Below, piece by piece: positions 38,293 through 48,894 of a stretch of DNA of 64,000 bases. Under the pieces are notes generated by a model. That model was not told where the DNA came from, made no database searches, and saw only the letters and a program-made list of their open reading frames with translations. How positions within the stretch are numbered: the first letter of the stretch is position 1; every line of letters starts with the position of its first letter. This DNA is from Yersinia similis (GTDB lineage: Bacteria; Pseudomonadota; Gammaproteobacteria; Enterobacterales; Enterobacteriaceae): assembly GCF_001053095.1 (NCBI RefSeq), contig NZ_CGBP01000003.1:62001-126000 (forward strand), read 5' to 3'. The translations under genes were made by a program, and so were the position numbers.

Positions 38293-38848
38293 TACCAGAC
38301 CAAATGATTTCGCCGGTTTGTGTCTGCATCAATTGCATTTCAATGGTCGGAGATTTCACATCGCCACTAACATCGCTGTACAGCATATATTGCGCACCGA
38401 CGTAACGGGCCAGACCAATCGCTTTACTGCGTGAGCCAAAGCTATCTTCCTCAGATAAACCCAGCGTTTGTTTAGCGACGCCCAGTTGCTGTGGTGAGAT
38501 CAGCACAAACTTTTTATTTGATGACAGTACTTGGTGCAACGCAGCGGTCGCTTTCGCTGTTTGCAATGTACCATTAGTATTATTTTTAACCGAATCCACC
38601 AACAGTATGCTACCTGTCACTACCTCATTGCTGTTCACCATTTGAGCAACCAGAGGTTCGACACTGACAGCCCAGTCAATTGACTGCACTTTCGGTGGCT
38701 GCGGAACAGTATCTACCGGCGGTGGCGTCTCAACGTCCGGTGGCGTTACTGGTTCAATGGTCACTGGAGGCGTCGGTGCGACAGAATCCGGCGGAACACA
38801 ACCCGTCAGCACCAGTGCGGCCAGCGCCAGAGATAAATACCTTTTCAT
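38273..38848 (-). CDS. lpoB: Outer-membrane lipoprotein activator of PBP1b
   Basis: LpoB activates the peptidoglycan synthase PBP1b from the outer membrane. The 191-residue product has a lipoprotein signal (LAALVLTGC), a proline-rich flexible linker (about 20-52, TPPVTIEPVTPPDVETPPP) and a conserved globular domain (TGSILLVDSVKNNTNGTLQT). Confidence 0.93.
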   Translation of the reverse strand: MKRYLSLALAALVLTGCVPPDSVAPTPPVTIEPVTPPDVETPPPVDTVPQPPKVQSIDWAVSVEPLVAQMVNSNEVVTGSILLVDSVKNNTNGTLQTAKATAALHQVLSSNKKFVLISPQQLGVAKQTLGLSEEDSFGSRSKAIGLARYVGAQYMLYSDVSGDVKSPTIEMQLMQTQTGEIIWSGNAPVQY

Positions 38849-38887
38849 TGTTCCACTCCAATAACGTGATTATAAAAAAACAATCCG

Positions 38888-39277
38888 TTATAAAAATAAA
38901 TAGAGACGCGCACTGCGCGCATTAAAATTATTGTTAATTGACTGAATAGCTACATCATCACCCGGTGCGATCACAATAGAACGCGTTGCTTCCAGTGGCG
39001 GGACATCCAGCCCTTGGGCATCATACCAATAAAAACGATAGTGTATTTTTACCGGTGTATTCCGACTATTGTTGAGTACCGAGTGGGCAATATTTTTACC
39101 CGAGGAGGCGGAGATCACCGGTTGGGAAGCCAGAATACCTGCCGTCAGTACCGATGGATCCATCACGACGGTTTGCTGCTGGTTAACCGCGATCCCTTGC
39201 GGGCTGCTGCACCCCAGCAATGTTGTTACGCAAGCGAACACTATCACGGGTAATAGCAACGTTTTAAGACCGCGCAT
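38888..39277 (-). CDS. ycfL: Lipoprotein YcfL
   Basis: The 129-residue protein has a signal peptide with lipobox (VTTLLGCSS) and the domain VHYRFYWYDAQGLDVPPLE (written here as VKIHYRFYWYDAQGLDV in the sequence). The first in-frame ATG 38 codons upstream lies in the hinT gene end and is rejected. Function unknown; it lies between hinT and lpoB as in E. coli. Confidence 0.88.
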   Translation of the reverse strand: MRGLKTLLLPVIVFACVTTLLGCSSPQGIAVNQQQTVVMDPSVLTAGILASQPVISASSGKNIAHSVLNNSRNTPVKIHYRFYWYDAQGLDVPPLEATRSIVIAPGDDVAIQSINNNFNARSARLYLFL

Positions 39278-39311
39278 AAGTTGACCTCTGCAAAACTTAC
39301 TTATTATAGGG

Positions 39312-39665
39312 CTATTTGTGGGGCAACAAAGGGCCAAGCTCACGGCCACCGAGTAAATGCATATGAATATGATAGACAACCTGCCCAGCATGGCGGTTGC
39401 AGTTGATAATTAACCGATAGCCATCTTCTGCAATGCCTTCTTGCTCCGCCAGTTTAGCGGCCACCGTCACCATACGGCCAAGTGCCGCCTCATGTTCAAC
39501 CGTGACATCATTCACTGTTGGGATCAAAATATTAGGAATGATTAAGATATGGGTTGGTGCCTGCGGGGCAATATCGCGAAACGCCGTCACCAACTCATCT
39601 TGATAAACCACATCGGCAGGGATTTCGCGGCGGATAATTTTGCTGAAAATCGTTTCTTCGGCCAT
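39312..39665 (-). CDS. hinT: Purine nucleoside phosphoramidase HinT
   Basis: The 117-residue HIT protein hydrolyses AMP-lysine type phosphoramidates. The active-site motif is HIHMHLLGG (HxHxH, about residues 99-107); the N terminus [20 protein letters not shown] is typical. It begins the hinT-ycfL-lpoB-thiK-nagZ-ycfP group. Confidence 0.95.
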   Translation of the reverse strand: MAEETIFSKIIRREIPADVVYQDELVTAFRDIAPQAPTHILIIPNILIPTVNDVTVEHEAALGRMVTVAAKLAEQEGIAEDGYRLIINCNRHAGQVVYHIHMHLLGGRELGPLLPHK

Positions 39666-39838
39666 AACACATTTCCTTGGTCATTATAAAATTGAAGAAC
39701 ATGCAGTATGAGCGACAATTTCTATTGGTTTCAACCTGATTAGACATTTTCCAGGGCGAATGACACACAACCAGCCCGAACACCCCGGCTGACTAACCTT
39801 TCTCACTAACATTAAGGATCGCGGACTGCGCTTATAAA

Positions 39839-40657
39839 TCAGCCTCTTGCATAAGCTGCGGCTTGTTCAAACAGCTCCTGACTTGGGCGGATACCGGTGT
39901 ATAACACAAATTGCTCTACAGCCTGAATAGCAAAAACCTCGGCACCGGTGATCACTGTTTTTCCCTGAGTCTGAGCATAGCGGATAAGCGGGGTGACGGC
40001 GGGCAACGCCACAACATCAAAAACAATTTTCGCACGATCCACTTCAGTTTCAGTAAAAGCCAATTTATCAGCATCAGCCCCCCCAACCATGCCGACTGGC
40101 GTCGCATTAATGAGCATATCAGCCTGAATATTCTGCATATCAGGGCGATAGATGTAACCAGATTGCTCTGCGAGTTGCTTGCCGGTCTTTTCATTGGTGG
40201 CGACAATATAACCCTGTTTGAAGCCAGCATTTTTCAGCGCAAAGGCAACGGCTTTCGCCATACCGCCACTGCCCCGCAAGGCAAACACGTTATCTGCCGG
40301 GATCTGATACTCCTGCAACAATTTGGCAATGGCAATATAGTCGGTATTGTACGCTTTCAGATAACCGCCAGTATTAACCAGTGTATTCACTGAGTTGATC
40401 GCTTTGGCCGAGGGGTCCATCTCATCTACCATTGGAATAACGGCCTCTTTAAACGGCATTGAGATCGCGCAGCCACGGAAACCCAACGCTCGCACACCAC
40501 CAATAGCCGCAGCCAAGTCGTTGGTGGTAAAAGCTTTATACAAATAATCGAGATCTAAAGCATCATACAAAAAGTTATGAAAACGGGTACCAAAATTGCT
40601 GGGCCTGGCCGCGAGGGAAATACACACTGTCGTATCTTTGTTTAAGTACCGGGTCAT
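39839..40657 (-). CDS. Shikimate 5-dehydrogenase-like protein
   Basis: The 272-residue protein resembles the Haemophilus HI0607 class of AroE paralogs (SdhL) rather than AroE or YdiB. The substrate part has SLAARPSNFGTRFHNFLY, catalytic Lys and Asp in SMPFKEAVIP and NTDYIAIAKLL, and the nucleotide loop is RGSGGMAKAVAFAL. Such enzymes act slowly on shikimate; the real substrate may differ. Start 40657 matches the family; a longer frame exists. It is placed between hinT and ptsG, not an E. coli arrangement. Confidence 0.82.
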   Translation of the reverse strand: MTRYLNKDTTVCISLAARPSNFGTRFHNFLYDALDLDYLYKAFTTNDLAAAIGGVRALGFRGCAISMPFKEAVIPMVDEMDPSAKAINSVNTLVNTGGYLKAYNTDYIAIAKLLQEYQIPADNVFALRGSGGMAKAVAFALKNAGFKQGYIVATNEKTGKQLAEQSGYIYRPDMQNIQADMLINATPVGMVGGADADKLAFTETEVDRAKIVFDVVALPAVTPLIRYAQTQGKTVITGAEVFAIQAVEQFVLYTGIRPSQELFEQAAAYARG

Positions 40658-40996
40658 CTTCTTCACCTTGATGTCAATCGCATCCGCCCATTGACTCCCA
40701 CTGTAGCGCAAGAGCACAACAGACGATGAAATGCTTGTTGTGGTAAAAATTATGGACTAAAAAGAGGATATTAAAAACTACAGGTAGATGGAAACATCAA
40801 TTTAATTGATTTAGATATGAATCAATATGAGCATTAAATAAACATCAAAATAGCCAGCATATTTAATCGGGCGTTCTAACAGCCTCAGTAAATTCGTTTA
40901 ATCTTGTTTCAGCTAATAAGAAACAGAGTAAAAGAATTCAGAAAATGGATAGGTCATATTTTAGCCAATTTACAACGGTTAATTTTAAATAATAAA
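40658..40996. other. AT-rich spacer upstream of the dehydrogenase gene
   Basis: No gene or RNA is recognised. It contains a plausible minus-strand promoter region for the dehydrogenase gene. Confidence 0.4.
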
Positions 40997-41014
40997 GGGA
41001 GGCTCTCGCCTCCC
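40997..41014 (-). terminator. ptsG terminator
   Basis: GGGAGGC-TCTC-GCCTCCC forms a perfect seven-base stem 22 bases after the ptsG stop. The minus-strand continuation is TTTATTATTT and the plus-strand continuation TTTTGC, so it may work in both directions. Confidence 0.85.
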
Positions 41015-41036
41015 TTTTGCTCTCCCCTAACCTGAA

Positions 41037-42470
41037 TTAATGGTTACGAATGTATTCGTCCATATCAGTTTTCAGGTTGTCAGATTTGGTGCCGAAGATA
41101 GCCTGAACACCAGAGCCTGCCACAACAACACCGGCAGCACCTAATTTCTTCAGACCAGCCTGATCAACCTTGGACACATCTGCCACGCTAACACGAAGGC
41201 GAGTGATACAAGCATCCAGGTTAGTAATGTTGTCTTTACCACCAAATGCTTCAACCAGAGCGGCTGACATTTCTGTGCCACCCTGTACTGATTGCTCAGT
41301 AGACGAATCTTCACGTCCAGGGGTTTTCAAATTCAGTTTAGTAATCAATACACGGAAGATGGTGTAATACACCAGACCGTAGCAGATACCGACCAGAGGG
41401 AACAGCCAGATACGGCTACTGTTACCGCTCAAGACAACAAAGTCAATCAAGCCATGAGAGAAACTGGTCCCATCACGCATCCCTAACAGAATACAGATTG
41501 GGAAGGCCAAACCTGCCAAGATCGCATGGATAAAATACAAAATTGGCGCCACGAACATAAAGGAGAATTCGATTGGCTCGGTAATACCGGTCAGGAATGA
41601 TGTCAGTGCTGCCGAGATCATGATCCCGCCCACTTTTGCACGGTTTTCTGGTTTGGCTGAATGCCAAATCGCAATGGCTGCCGCTGGCAGACCGTACATT
41701 TTAAACAGGAAACCACCCGATAATTTACCCGCTGTTGGGTCACCCGCCATATAGCGTGGGATATCACCGTTGAATACCTGACCCGCTGCGTTGGTGTACT
41801 CACCAATTTGCATTTGGAATGGCACGTTCCAGATATGGTGCAGACCGAATGGTACCAATGAGCGTTCAACAACGCCGTAAATACCAAAAGCGACGACCGA
41901 GTTCTGATAAGCCGCCCACTCGGAGAAAATTTGGATAGCTTTACCGATAGGTGGCCAGATGAAGGACAGCAGTATGCCTAAGAAAATCGCGGTAAACCCG
42001 GAGATAATCGGCACAAAACGTTTGCCCGCAAAGAAGCCCAAATATTCCGGTAACTGAATGCGGTAGAAACGGTTAAACATATAGGCGGCAACCGAACCGG
42101 CAATAATCCCGCCCAATACCCCGGTATCAGCTAAATGCTTAGTCGCAATTTCTTCTGCTGGCAGATGCAAGACCAGAGGTGCGACTACCGCCATGGTTTT
42201 TACCATGATGCCGTAAGCCACAACCGCCGCCAACGCAGATACACCATCGTTGTTGGTAAAGCCAAGTGCAACACCAATAGCAAAGATCAATGCCATGTTA
42301 GCAAAGACGGAACCACCGGCTTCTGCCATTACGTGAGAGACTACCGAAGGTAGCCAGCTAAAATTCGCGGAACCGACACCCAGCAGAATACCTGCGATGG
42401 GCAACACGGATACCGGTAGCATTAGCGATTTACCTACCTTTTGCAGGTTTGCAAATGCGTTCTTAAACAT
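41037..42470 (-). CDS. ptsG: Glucose PTS enzyme IICB
   Basis: PtsG imports and phosphorylates glucose. The 477-residue protein has the eight-span IIC domain (about 1-320, with the [15 protein letters not shown] signature) and a C-terminal IIB domain with the phospho-cysteine in [13 protein letters not shown]. The start region and leader resemble E. coli ptsG, including the likely SgrS pairing site. Confidence 0.97.
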   Translation of the reverse strand: MFKNAFANLQKVGKSLMLPVSVLPIAGILLGVGSANFSWLPSVVSHVMAEAGGSVFANMALIFAIGVALGFTNNDGVSALAAVVAYGIMVKTMAVVAPLVLHLPAEEIATKHLADTGVLGGIIAGSVAAYMFNRFYRIQLPEYLGFFAGKRFVPIISGFTAIFLGILLSFIWPPIGKAIQIFSEWAAYQNSVVAFGIYGVVERSLVPFGLHHIWNVPFQMQIGEYTNAAGQVFNGDIPRYMAGDPTAGKLSGGFLFKMYGLPAAAIAIWHSAKPENRAKVGGIMISAALTSFLTGITEPIEFSFMFVAPILYFIHAILAGLAFPICILLGMRDGTSFSHGLIDFVVLSGNSSRIWLFPLVGICYGLVYYTIFRVLITKLNLKTPGREDSSTEQSVQGGTEMSAALVEAFGGKDNITNLDACITRLRVSVADVSKVDQAGLKKLGAAGVVVAGSGVQAIFGTKSDNLKTDMDEYIRNH

Positions 42471-42775
42471 AGTTGAGCGTGCTCCTGAGTAATAGTACTT
42501 TTCTTGCTGTTTTTCGCGCTATGGGCATTACAAAGGGGGGAGTATGCCTTTGCGAATAAGGGTGTCTAAGCACCCCTTTAATTTTTACGAAGAGTAAAAT
42601 AAATAACTTGCTTAATGTTTGACGGTAGTCACGTTCCTTTCAATAAAGTGCATAATTTCTCTCGAATTTCGTACTTTACGTAAATAAATGTCAATAATAG
42701 CCGTCATCACCCAATAAATTGGGTGAGAACATTACTTCTTTCGGTGATTAATTACGAGCTAAAAAAAAAGTATTC
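42471..42775 (-). promoter_or_regulatory. ptsG leader and promoter region (SgrS and Mlc sites)
   Basis: On the minus strand ACTCAGGAGCACGCTCAAC lies at 42491-42473, just before the ATG, and matches the region of E. coli ptsG mRNA paired by the small RNA SgrS. At 42606-42578 TTATTTATTTTACTCTTCG and following AAAAATTAAA resemble the Mlc operator of ptsG. A GGGTG/CACCC hairpin (42560-42576) lies in the leader. Glucose-dependent control by Mlc and by SgrS is therefore likely. Confidence 0.65.
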
Positions 42776-43585
42776 TTATGGAAGCGGGCACTTCTCACTG
42801 GATAGCGTTGAGGGGTCTAGATGAAATAACCGGCAGAAGTTTGCTGTCGTCGCTTCTGCCAGCGATTCAAGACTTACCCCCTTCAGCACAGCCATATACT
42901 CTGCTACATCACGGACATAGGCAGGTTGATTCTCTTTACCACGATGAGGAACGGGGGTCAGATACGGTGAATCCGTTTCCACCAACAGCCTATCGAGTGG
43001 AACATAGCGCGCAACATCACGCAGTTGTTCGGCGTTGCGGAACGTGACAATCCCTGAGAAAGAGATATAAAAGCCAAGGTCTAAAAGCGTTGCTGCCGTG
43101 GCTTTGTCTTCCGTAAAGCAATGTAAGACACCACCGCAATCCTGCGCCTGCTCTTCGCGTAAAATCGACAGGGTATCTTCCCGTGCATCGCGGGTATGCA
43201 CGATAACCGGTTTATTTAATTCGCGGCCAATACGAATATGTTCACGGAACGAAGCTTGCTGTAACGGGATGTTATCTTGCTGATAAAAGTAATCCAGCCC
43301 AGTCTCCCCCATCGCGACAACATGAGTGCCAGCGGCTAACTCTCTCAACTGCTGAAAATCATAGCCACCGTCCAAGTTGAGCGGATGAACACCACATGAG
43401 AACGCCACATTCTTACGCTCACCAATCAATGCCGTCATGGCGGTGAAACCCGGTAAGGTGGTGGCAACAGCCAGAATAAAGCCCACATCACGCGCATTAG
43501 CTTTGGCTAATACGTCATCGACACTGCTGTGCAATGTCTGGTAATCAAGGCTATCAAGGTGGCAATGAGAATCAACTAACAACAT
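42776..43585 (-). CDS. ycfH: TatD-family metal-dependent hydrolase
   Basis: The 269-residue YcfH protein shows DSHCHLD metal ligands, GETGLDY, VIVHTRDA, LHCFTED and LVETDSPYLTPVPHRGK, all conserved in TatD-type DNases. YcfH lies at the end of the pabC-mltG-tmk-holB-ycfH operon as in E. coli. Deoxyribonuclease or deacylase activity is inferred from the family. Confidence 0.9.
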   Translation of the reverse strand: MLLVDSHCHLDSLDYQTLHSSVDDVLAKANARDVGFILAVATTLPGFTAMTALIGERKNVAFSCGVHPLNLDGGYDFQQLRELAAGTHVVAMGETGLDYFYQQDNIPLQQASFREHIRIGRELNKPVIVHTRDAREDTLSILREEQAQDCGGVLHCFTEDKATAATLLDLGFYISFSGIVTFRNAEQLRDVARYVPLDRLLVETDSPYLTPVPHRGKENQPAYVRDVAEYMAVLKGVSLESLAEATTANFCRLFHLDPSTLSSEKCPLP

Positions 43586-43599
43586 AATATTAAACTCTT

Positions 43600-44622
43600 T
43601 TACAACGAAGGTAAGGTGGAATAAGTACCCGTGGACAGTGCTGTTTCCCAGTTGAGCAGTTGCTCAGTAAGTAACAATTCACGATTAACACCTACCACAG
43701 ATAATAATTGATGGTGGCAATGAGCCAGTTGCTTAGCTAACTGAAGTAATACTGGCGTAGCCGCAATATGTGCTAACTGTTGCACTAATGGCAATTGATC
43801 TTGATTAACCGCAAACTCTCCTGCCCCCTGCTGCCACTTCAACGCATCCAAGAGAAGTGAAGAGAGCCATTGTAAGCGCTCAGCAGCATCATCATGGTTG
43901 AGTTGTGGTAACAACGACAGCAAGTCTGAGCGGTTCAGAGCCTCGCTTAGCCCGCTACACAGAGCACGGCGTATACTCCAGCGCTCTGGTTGGAGCAAGC
44001 GCTCAGCAGCCAACGGCGCACCCTCACTCAATTTCAGGGCCGCCAACATCGCGACGGGATCCACAGGGAGTTGCCGCTTACGCCATTGCAGATTGAGCCA
44101 TTGCAGACAAATAGCCGTATCCGGGCAAGCCAGATACCAATAAAAACAGCGGCTACGCAGTGTCGCCAGCAAGCTGGCGGGCTGGTGGCAATCCAAGAGA
44201 AAATAGGTCTTCTCTGGAGGCTCTTCCAGCGTTTTTAGCAGGGCATTGGCGGCAGCATCGGTCAACACTTCGGCATGTGGCAACCACACCACCTTTGCAC
44301 CGCCTTGTTGAGCATGGGAATACAGTTTATCAATCAATTGGCGAACCAACTCAACCCCGATACTGATTTTGCCTTTTTCCGGTGTCAACACATACCAATC
44401 GGGATGGTTGCCTGCCAACATCAAACGGCAGCTGTGGCATTCACCGCAACTCTTCTCACCTTGCCGCTGCTGACACATTAGCCAGCGGCTCAGCGCATAA
44501 ATCAACGCGTCTTCACCATTACCGGGTAATGAATGCAACAGTAATGCATGGTGCCCGCGCCCGGAACTGTGCTGCCCAACCAGTTGGCGGTAAGGGACGT
44601 TAAGCCACGGATACCAATTCAT
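43600..44622 (-). CDS. holB: DNA polymerase III delta' subunit
   Basis: HolB is a clamp-loader subunit. The 340-residue protein starts [20 protein letters not shown], has a zinc-binding CGECHSC segment and ANALLKTLEEPPEKT (sensor region). It lacks a Walker lysine, as in E. coli delta'. ATG 44622 overlaps the tmk stop by one base (TAATG), favouring it over an upstream start. Confidence 0.92.
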   Translation of the reverse strand: MNWYPWLNVPYRQLVGQHSSGRGHHALLLHSLPGNGEDALIYALSRWLMCQQRQGEKSCGECHSCRLMLAGNHPDWYVLTPEKGKISIGVELVRQLIDKLYSHAQQGGAKVVWLPHAEVLTDAAANALLKTLEEPPEKTYFLLDCHQPASLLATLRSRCFYWYLACPDTAICLQWLNLQWRKRQLPVDPVAMLAALKLSEGAPLAAERLLQPERWSIRRALCSGLSEALNRSDLLSLLPQLNHDDAAERLQWLSSLLLDALKWQQGAGEFAVNQDQLPLVQQLAHIAATPVLLQLAKQLAHCHHQLLSVVGVNRELLLTEQLLNWETALSTGTYSTLPSL

Positions 44623-45260
44623 TACACGGGTTCCTGGCTGGTCAGCCACTGAGTGAGCACCTGGCTGATCGACACACTAACTTGCTCAATGGGTTGGGAG
44701 GCGTCAATCGTTTTAATTCGGGTATCACTGGCGGCCAATTCAAGGTAACGTGCGCGGGTTCGCTCGAAAAATGCCAGTGACTCCTGTTCGATACGGTCCA
44801 ATTCCCCGCGCGCGCGGGCACGAGCCAAGCCCACAACCGGCGGCAGATCCAAATATAAGGTCAGGTCTGGCCGGAATTCGCCTAACACCGTGTCACGTAA
44901 CGATGCCATCAGTTGGCTGTCAACTCCTCGCCCCCCTCCCTGATATGCCTGTGATGATAAATCATGGCGGTCACCTACGACCCAACTGCCACGCGCCAGT
45001 GCTGGTTTGATGACATTTTCTACTAATTGCACCCTGGCGGCATACAGCATTAATACCTCGGCTTTATCCGTCAGGACCTCACCGTCAATACCTTGCTTAA
45101 TCAAGTCACGCAGTTTTTCCGCCAAAGGGGTTCCCCCCGGCTCACGGGTAAAAACGATATCGTTAATCCCTTGGGCACGCAGCACAGCGACCACGGTGTC
45201 TCGAGCGGTGGTTTTCCCTGCCCCTTCAAGCCCTTCAATAACGATAAATTTACTGTTCAT
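44622..45260 (-). CDS. tmk: Thymidylate kinase
   Basis: Tmk makes dTDP from dTMP. The 212-residue protein has the P-loop [10 protein letters not shown], the [18 protein letters not shown] segment and a lid region with arginines ([13 protein letters not shown]). It overlaps mltG by 11 bases and is coupled to holB. Confidence 0.96.
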   Translation of the reverse strand: MNSKFIVIEGLEGAGKTTARDTVVAVLRAQGINDIVFTREPGGTPLAEKLRDLIKQGIDGEVLTDKAEVLMLYAARVQLVENVIKPALARGSWVVGDRHDLSSQAYQGGGRGVDSQLMASLRDTVLGEFRPDLTLYLDLPPVVGLARARARGELDRIEQESLAFFERTRARYLELAASDTRIKTIDASQPIEQVSVSISQVLTQWLTSQEPV

Positions 45261-46275
45261 TTTTATCCTTTAGCGACTGGCGATAAATACGCACGGCTTG
45301 ATTATGACTGGCTAAATTGGTGGTGAATGTATGCCCGCCCTTACCGTCTGCTACAAAATAGAGATAGGGCGTTTGGGCCGGATGGGCAGCAGCGGTCAGC
45401 GATGCCAATCCCGGCATGGCAATAGGAGTTGGCGGCAAACCGGAAATAACATAGGTATTATACGGCGTCGGGGTATCTAAGTCTTTACGAGTAATGTTGC
45501 CGCTGTACTTCTCGCCCATACCATAAATCACTGTTGGATCCGTTTGTAGGCGCATACCAAGACGCAAACGGTTAATAAAGACAGAAGCCACCTTAGTGCG
45601 CTCCTCATTTACCGCAGTTTCTTTTTCAATGATTGACGCCATAGTGACCAAATCACTTGGGGTCTTATACGGCAATGCGTCATCACGCCCCTGCCAGATT
45701 TCCTCAACGGTCTTCTCCATTCGTTCATGGGCACGTTTGAGCAGTGCTAAATCCGTTGTACCTGCGGTATAGGAATAGGTATCAGGGTAGAGCCAGCCTT
45801 CGGGGTGTTCACTCTCTTTTAAACCCAGTAACTGCGCAATTTCAGCATCTGTTTTCCCTTCCAGTACATGTTTGACATATTTTGACTGTTGCAACTCATC
45901 CAGCCAATCACGCAGGCGCTTACCTTCAATAAAGCGAACGGTAAACTGTGCTTCTTTACCACTGACCAATAACTCCAGCATGCCACGTACCGTCATACCC
46001 GGCGTAAAACGATATGTCCCAGCCTTAAAATTAGCCAGTTCGGGTTCGATGCGCAGTAGCCAAGGAAATAAATCTGTATTAGCAATCACATGGTCACGTA
46101 GTAATAAATTCTCTAGCGCAACCCGCCCGGTACCTGCCGGTAAGGTAAAGTAAGTCTCTTGTTTAATCGCCAAGGGCTGACGCGCAAAATCTTGTACTTT
46201 TTGATAACCCAACAGCAGTAATCCCAAACAGATCACAACAACAAGGATCAGTGCTTTGGTGCTTTTTCTTTTCAT
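45250..46275 (-). CDS. mltG: Endolytic murein transglycosylase
   Basis: MltG cuts nascent glycan strands and sets their length. The 341-residue protein has an N-terminal membrane span ([19 protein letters not shown]), a LysM-like part and a YceG domain with the catalytic Glu in [14 protein letters not shown] and DPTVIYGMG. It follows pabC in the operon. Confidence 0.93.
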   Translation of the reverse strand: MKRKSTKALILVVVICLGLLLLGYQKVQDFARQPLAIKQETYFTLPAGTGRVALENLLLRDHVIANTDLFPWLLRIEPELANFKAGTYRFTPGMTVRGMLELLVSGKEAQFTVRFIEGKRLRDWLDELQQSKYVKHVLEGKTDAEIAQLLGLKESEHPEGWLYPDTYSYTAGTTDLALLKRAHERMEKTVEEIWQGRDDALPYKTPSDLVTMASIIEKETAVNEERTKVASVFINRLRLGMRLQTDPTVIYGMGEKYSGNITRKDLDTPTPYNTYVISGLPPTPIAMPGLASLTAAAHPAQTPYLYFVADGKGGHTFTTNLASHNQAVRIYRQSLKDKNEQ

Positions 46276-46286
46276 CGGGTGGCCAT

Positions 46287-46327
46287 TTTTAAATTTGAAT
46301 GTGGCGGTTTTAAATTGAATGTGGCGG
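46287..46327 (-). repeat. Imperfect tandem duplication between mltG and pabC
   Basis: TTTTAAATTTGAATGTGGCGG (21 bases, 46287-46307) is followed directly by a 20-base copy lacking one T (46308-46327). Confidence 0.85.
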
Positions 46328-46390
46328 CGTTCTAAAACAAGCGTGATTATATAACAATTAATTATATCTATGCATCGTAGGTATCATCAC

Positions 46391-47197
46391 TCATATATCG
46401 CAGCAATGCAGGTTTAATAGGTCAAATAACACTCTTGATTTGTATACCCATTTACCCACTTTATTGACCGGCAGTACTGGCATCAATGCGTTACAAACAA
46501 TAACTTCATCGGCATCGGCCAGTACATTCAGCGGCTGAACCACAATTTCAACCGGCATATTATGAGCAGCTAAACAGGCAATAATCCGCTGGCGCATAAT
46601 GCCATCAACCCCCGAATGGCTGAGATCTGGAGTATATACCTGGCTGCCTTTGCGCCAGAATAAATTAGCCGCACAGCATTCCACCAGCTGACCCGCAGTG
46701 TCAAGTACCACCGCCTCGTCGGCATCTGTCTGTTCAAGATGTGCGCGGATCAATACTTGTTCCAACCGATTCAGATGTTTGATACCGGCCAATAATGGGC
46801 TACGCGCCAGAGGCACTGGGCTAAGAGCCAACGAAATACCGCGATCCCGCCAGGTGGAATAATAGGCCGGATAGTCACTGAGCGAAATAATTCGGGTAGG
46901 ATGCTGACATGCCGTTCCGCTATAGCCTCGACCACCACTTCCACGACTGATAATAACTTTCAGTACGCCGCTCTCCGTATGACTTGCTGCCTCAGCCATT
47001 TCTTTGGTCAATACATTCCAGTTGACCGTGGGCAGTAATAGACGTTCAGTCGCCCGTTGCAAACGCAGCACATGCTGGTCAAGCCAAACAACCCGCCCAT
47101 CGGATACACGAGCAGTGGTAAAACAGCCATCACCAAACTGTACCGAACGATCCGAAGCTGAAATCAAATTTTGCTCTACACCGTTAATCCAAAACAT
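46391..47197 (-). CDS. pabC: Aminodeoxychorismate lyase
   Basis: PabC forms p-aminobenzoate for folate synthesis. The 268-residue PLP enzyme of fold type IV has the Schiff-base Lys in GIKHLNRLEQVL (about residue 140) and the PLP phosphate-binding GVDGIMRQRI. The fabF gene lies upstream but is separated by 361 bases with a terminator and repeat, unlike the tight spacing in E. coli. Confidence 0.92.
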   Translation of the reverse strand: MFWINGVEQNLISASDRSVQFGDGCFTTARVSDGRVVWLDQHVLRLQRATERLLLPTVNWNVLTKEMAEAASHTESGVLKVIISRGSGGRGYSGTACQHPTRIISLSDYPAYYSTWRDRGISLALSPVPLARSPLLAGIKHLNRLEQVLIRAHLEQTDADEAVVLDTAGQLVECCAANLFWRKGSQVYTPDLSHSGVDGIMRQRIIACLAAHNMPVEIVVQPLNVLADADEVIVCNALMPVLPVNKVGKWVYKSRVLFDLLNLHCCDI

Positions 47198-47509
47198 TTC
47201 AGATTCTCTTTAGATGGGATGTGTCTTGTTTGCCATATACTTAACCGCCAGACATTCACTTGCCATGTATATGGTTACTATGTATTTAACTTATACACTG
47301 ACAATATCAGATTTAAGCTGAGGATTTACCCCTTCTGACTTATTGCCGCAGTGCGGGTCGCTGTCACGCCCCCAAATCACTGACAGGTGTATACACGGGA
47401 ATTTATTCGTTTGCTGTTTGGCTGCAACGCCGCAGACTGTGAATATATCTCTTTGTGAGACACTGATGATGGCGGGATGTTTGAATGATATAGGATGAAC
47501 GTAATAAAA
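47198..47509. repeat. Spacer with degenerate dispersed repeat before pabC
   Basis: No gene. The stretch 47341-47404 (CCGCAGTGCGGGTCGCTG, ACGCCC, AAATCACTGACAG, ACACGGGAA) resembles the repeats at 22528 and 33849. The pabC promoter should lie in 47200-47340. Confidence 0.4.
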
Positions 47510-47533
47510 GACCCGGAAAAACCGGGCCTTTTT
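47510..47533 (-). terminator. fabF terminator
   Basis: CCCGG-AAAAA-CCGGG with TTTTT on the plus side and TCTTTTATTA on the minus side forms a bidirectional terminator 26 bases after the fabF stop. Confidence 0.85.
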
Positions 47534-47558
47534 AGCATCAGAACCTTAACAGCCACGG

Positions 47559-48800
47559 TTATACCTTACGGAATACCAAAGAGCCGTTAGTGCCGCCGAA
47601 ACCAAAGGAATTACACAGGGTGTATTCCATATCTTTTACTTGACGAGCGTCATGCGGAACATAATCCAAATCGCAACCTTCATCTGGATTATCCAGGTTG
47701 ATCGTTGCAGGAATAGCCTGATCACGCAGCGCCAACACGGTAAAGATAGACTCAACGGCACCAGCTGCACCCAATAAGTGCCCAGTCATGGATTTGGTGG
47801 AACTGACCATAACTTTATAGGCATCTTCACCAAATACAGACTTAACGGCCTGCGTTTCGGCTTTATCGCCAGCAGGAGTTGATGTGCCGTGGGCATTAAT
47901 ATAACCAATTTGCGAGGTTGTGATGCCAGCATCACGTAATGCATTCACCATGGCCAAAGCGGCTCCTGAACCGTCTTCCGGCGGAGAGGTCATATGGTAG
48001 GCATCGCTGCTCATACCAAAACCAACAACTTCAGCATAGATTTTTGCACCACGCTTTTTCGCGTGTTCGTACTCTTCCAGCACCATCATGCCAGCACCAT
48101 CCCCCAGAACGAAACCATCACGGTCTTTATCCCACGGGCGACTTGCTGCTTGTGGGTTATCGTTACGAGTAGACAATGCGCGGGCTGCACCAAAACCGCC
48201 GACACCTAATGGTGTACTGGCTTTTTCCGCCCCCCCTGCCACCATGACATCAGCATCATTATAAGCAATGATACGTGCCGCGTGACCGATATTATGTACG
48301 CCAGAAGTACAGGCGGTAGCAATAGATATACTTGGTCCACGCAGGCCATACATGATAGTCAGATGACCAGCAATCATGTTCACAATGGTTGAAGGCACAA
48401 AGAATGGGCTAATTTTACGTGGCCCACCCTTCACCAATGCGGTGTGGTTTTCTTCAATTAGACCCAACCCGCCAATACCAGAACCGATAGCGGCACCAAT
48501 ACGGGAAGCATTGGCTTCTGTAATTTCAAGCCCAGCGTCTTGCATGGCTTGCATGCCAGCAGCAACACCGTACTGAATGAAAGCATCCATTTTGCGTGCA
48601 TCTTTACGCGAAATGTAATCTTCACAATTAAAATCTTTTACTAAGCCAGCAAATCGCGTTGCATAGGCACTAGTATCGAAATGGTCGATCAGGCTGATGC
48701 CACTCTGCCCGGCAAGAACAGCTTTCCATGTGGATTCGACTGTATTACCGACAGGAGACAATATGCCCAGTCCAGTCACAACAACTCGACGCTTAGACAC
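47559..48800 (-). CDS. fabF: 3-oxoacyl-ACP synthase II
   Basis: FabF elongates acyl-ACP and controls cis-vaccenate formation at low temperature. The 413-residue protein has the catalytic Cys in [13 protein letters not shown] (about 164) and the two His in [11 protein letters not shown] and [11 protein letters not shown]. It ends the fab operon. Confidence 0.97.
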   Translation of the reverse strand: MSKRRVVVTGLGILSPVGNTVESTWKAVLAGQSGISLIDHFDTSAYATRFAGLVKDFNCEDYISRKDARKMDAFIQYGVAAGMQAMQDAGLEITEANASRIGAAIGSGIGGLGLIEENHTALVKGGPRKISPFFVPSTIVNMIAGHLTIMYGLRGPSISIATACTSGVHNIGHAARIIAYNDADVMVAGGAEKASTPLGVGGFGAARALSTRNDNPQAASRPWDKDRDGFVLGDGAGMMVLEEYEHAKKRGAKIYAEVVGFGMSSDAYHMTSPPEDGSGAALAMVNALRDAGITTSQIGYINAHGTSTPAGDKAETQAVKSVFGEDAYKVMVSSTKSMTGHLLGAAGAVESIFTVLALRDQAIPATINLDNPDEGCDLDYVPHDARQVKDMEYTLCNSFGFGGTNGSLVFRKV

Positions 48801-48894
48801 GGTTGTCCTCCAGGGAGGGAAAATAACACTTCGGACAAAAAAAACTTAGGCGGTCGAATGACCGCCTAACTATCTAAACTTAAAGCATGTTCGC

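Noticed and set aside
37479-38434. Plus-strand frames opposite thiK and lpoB
   Set aside because: Antisense to two conserved genes with clear motifs.
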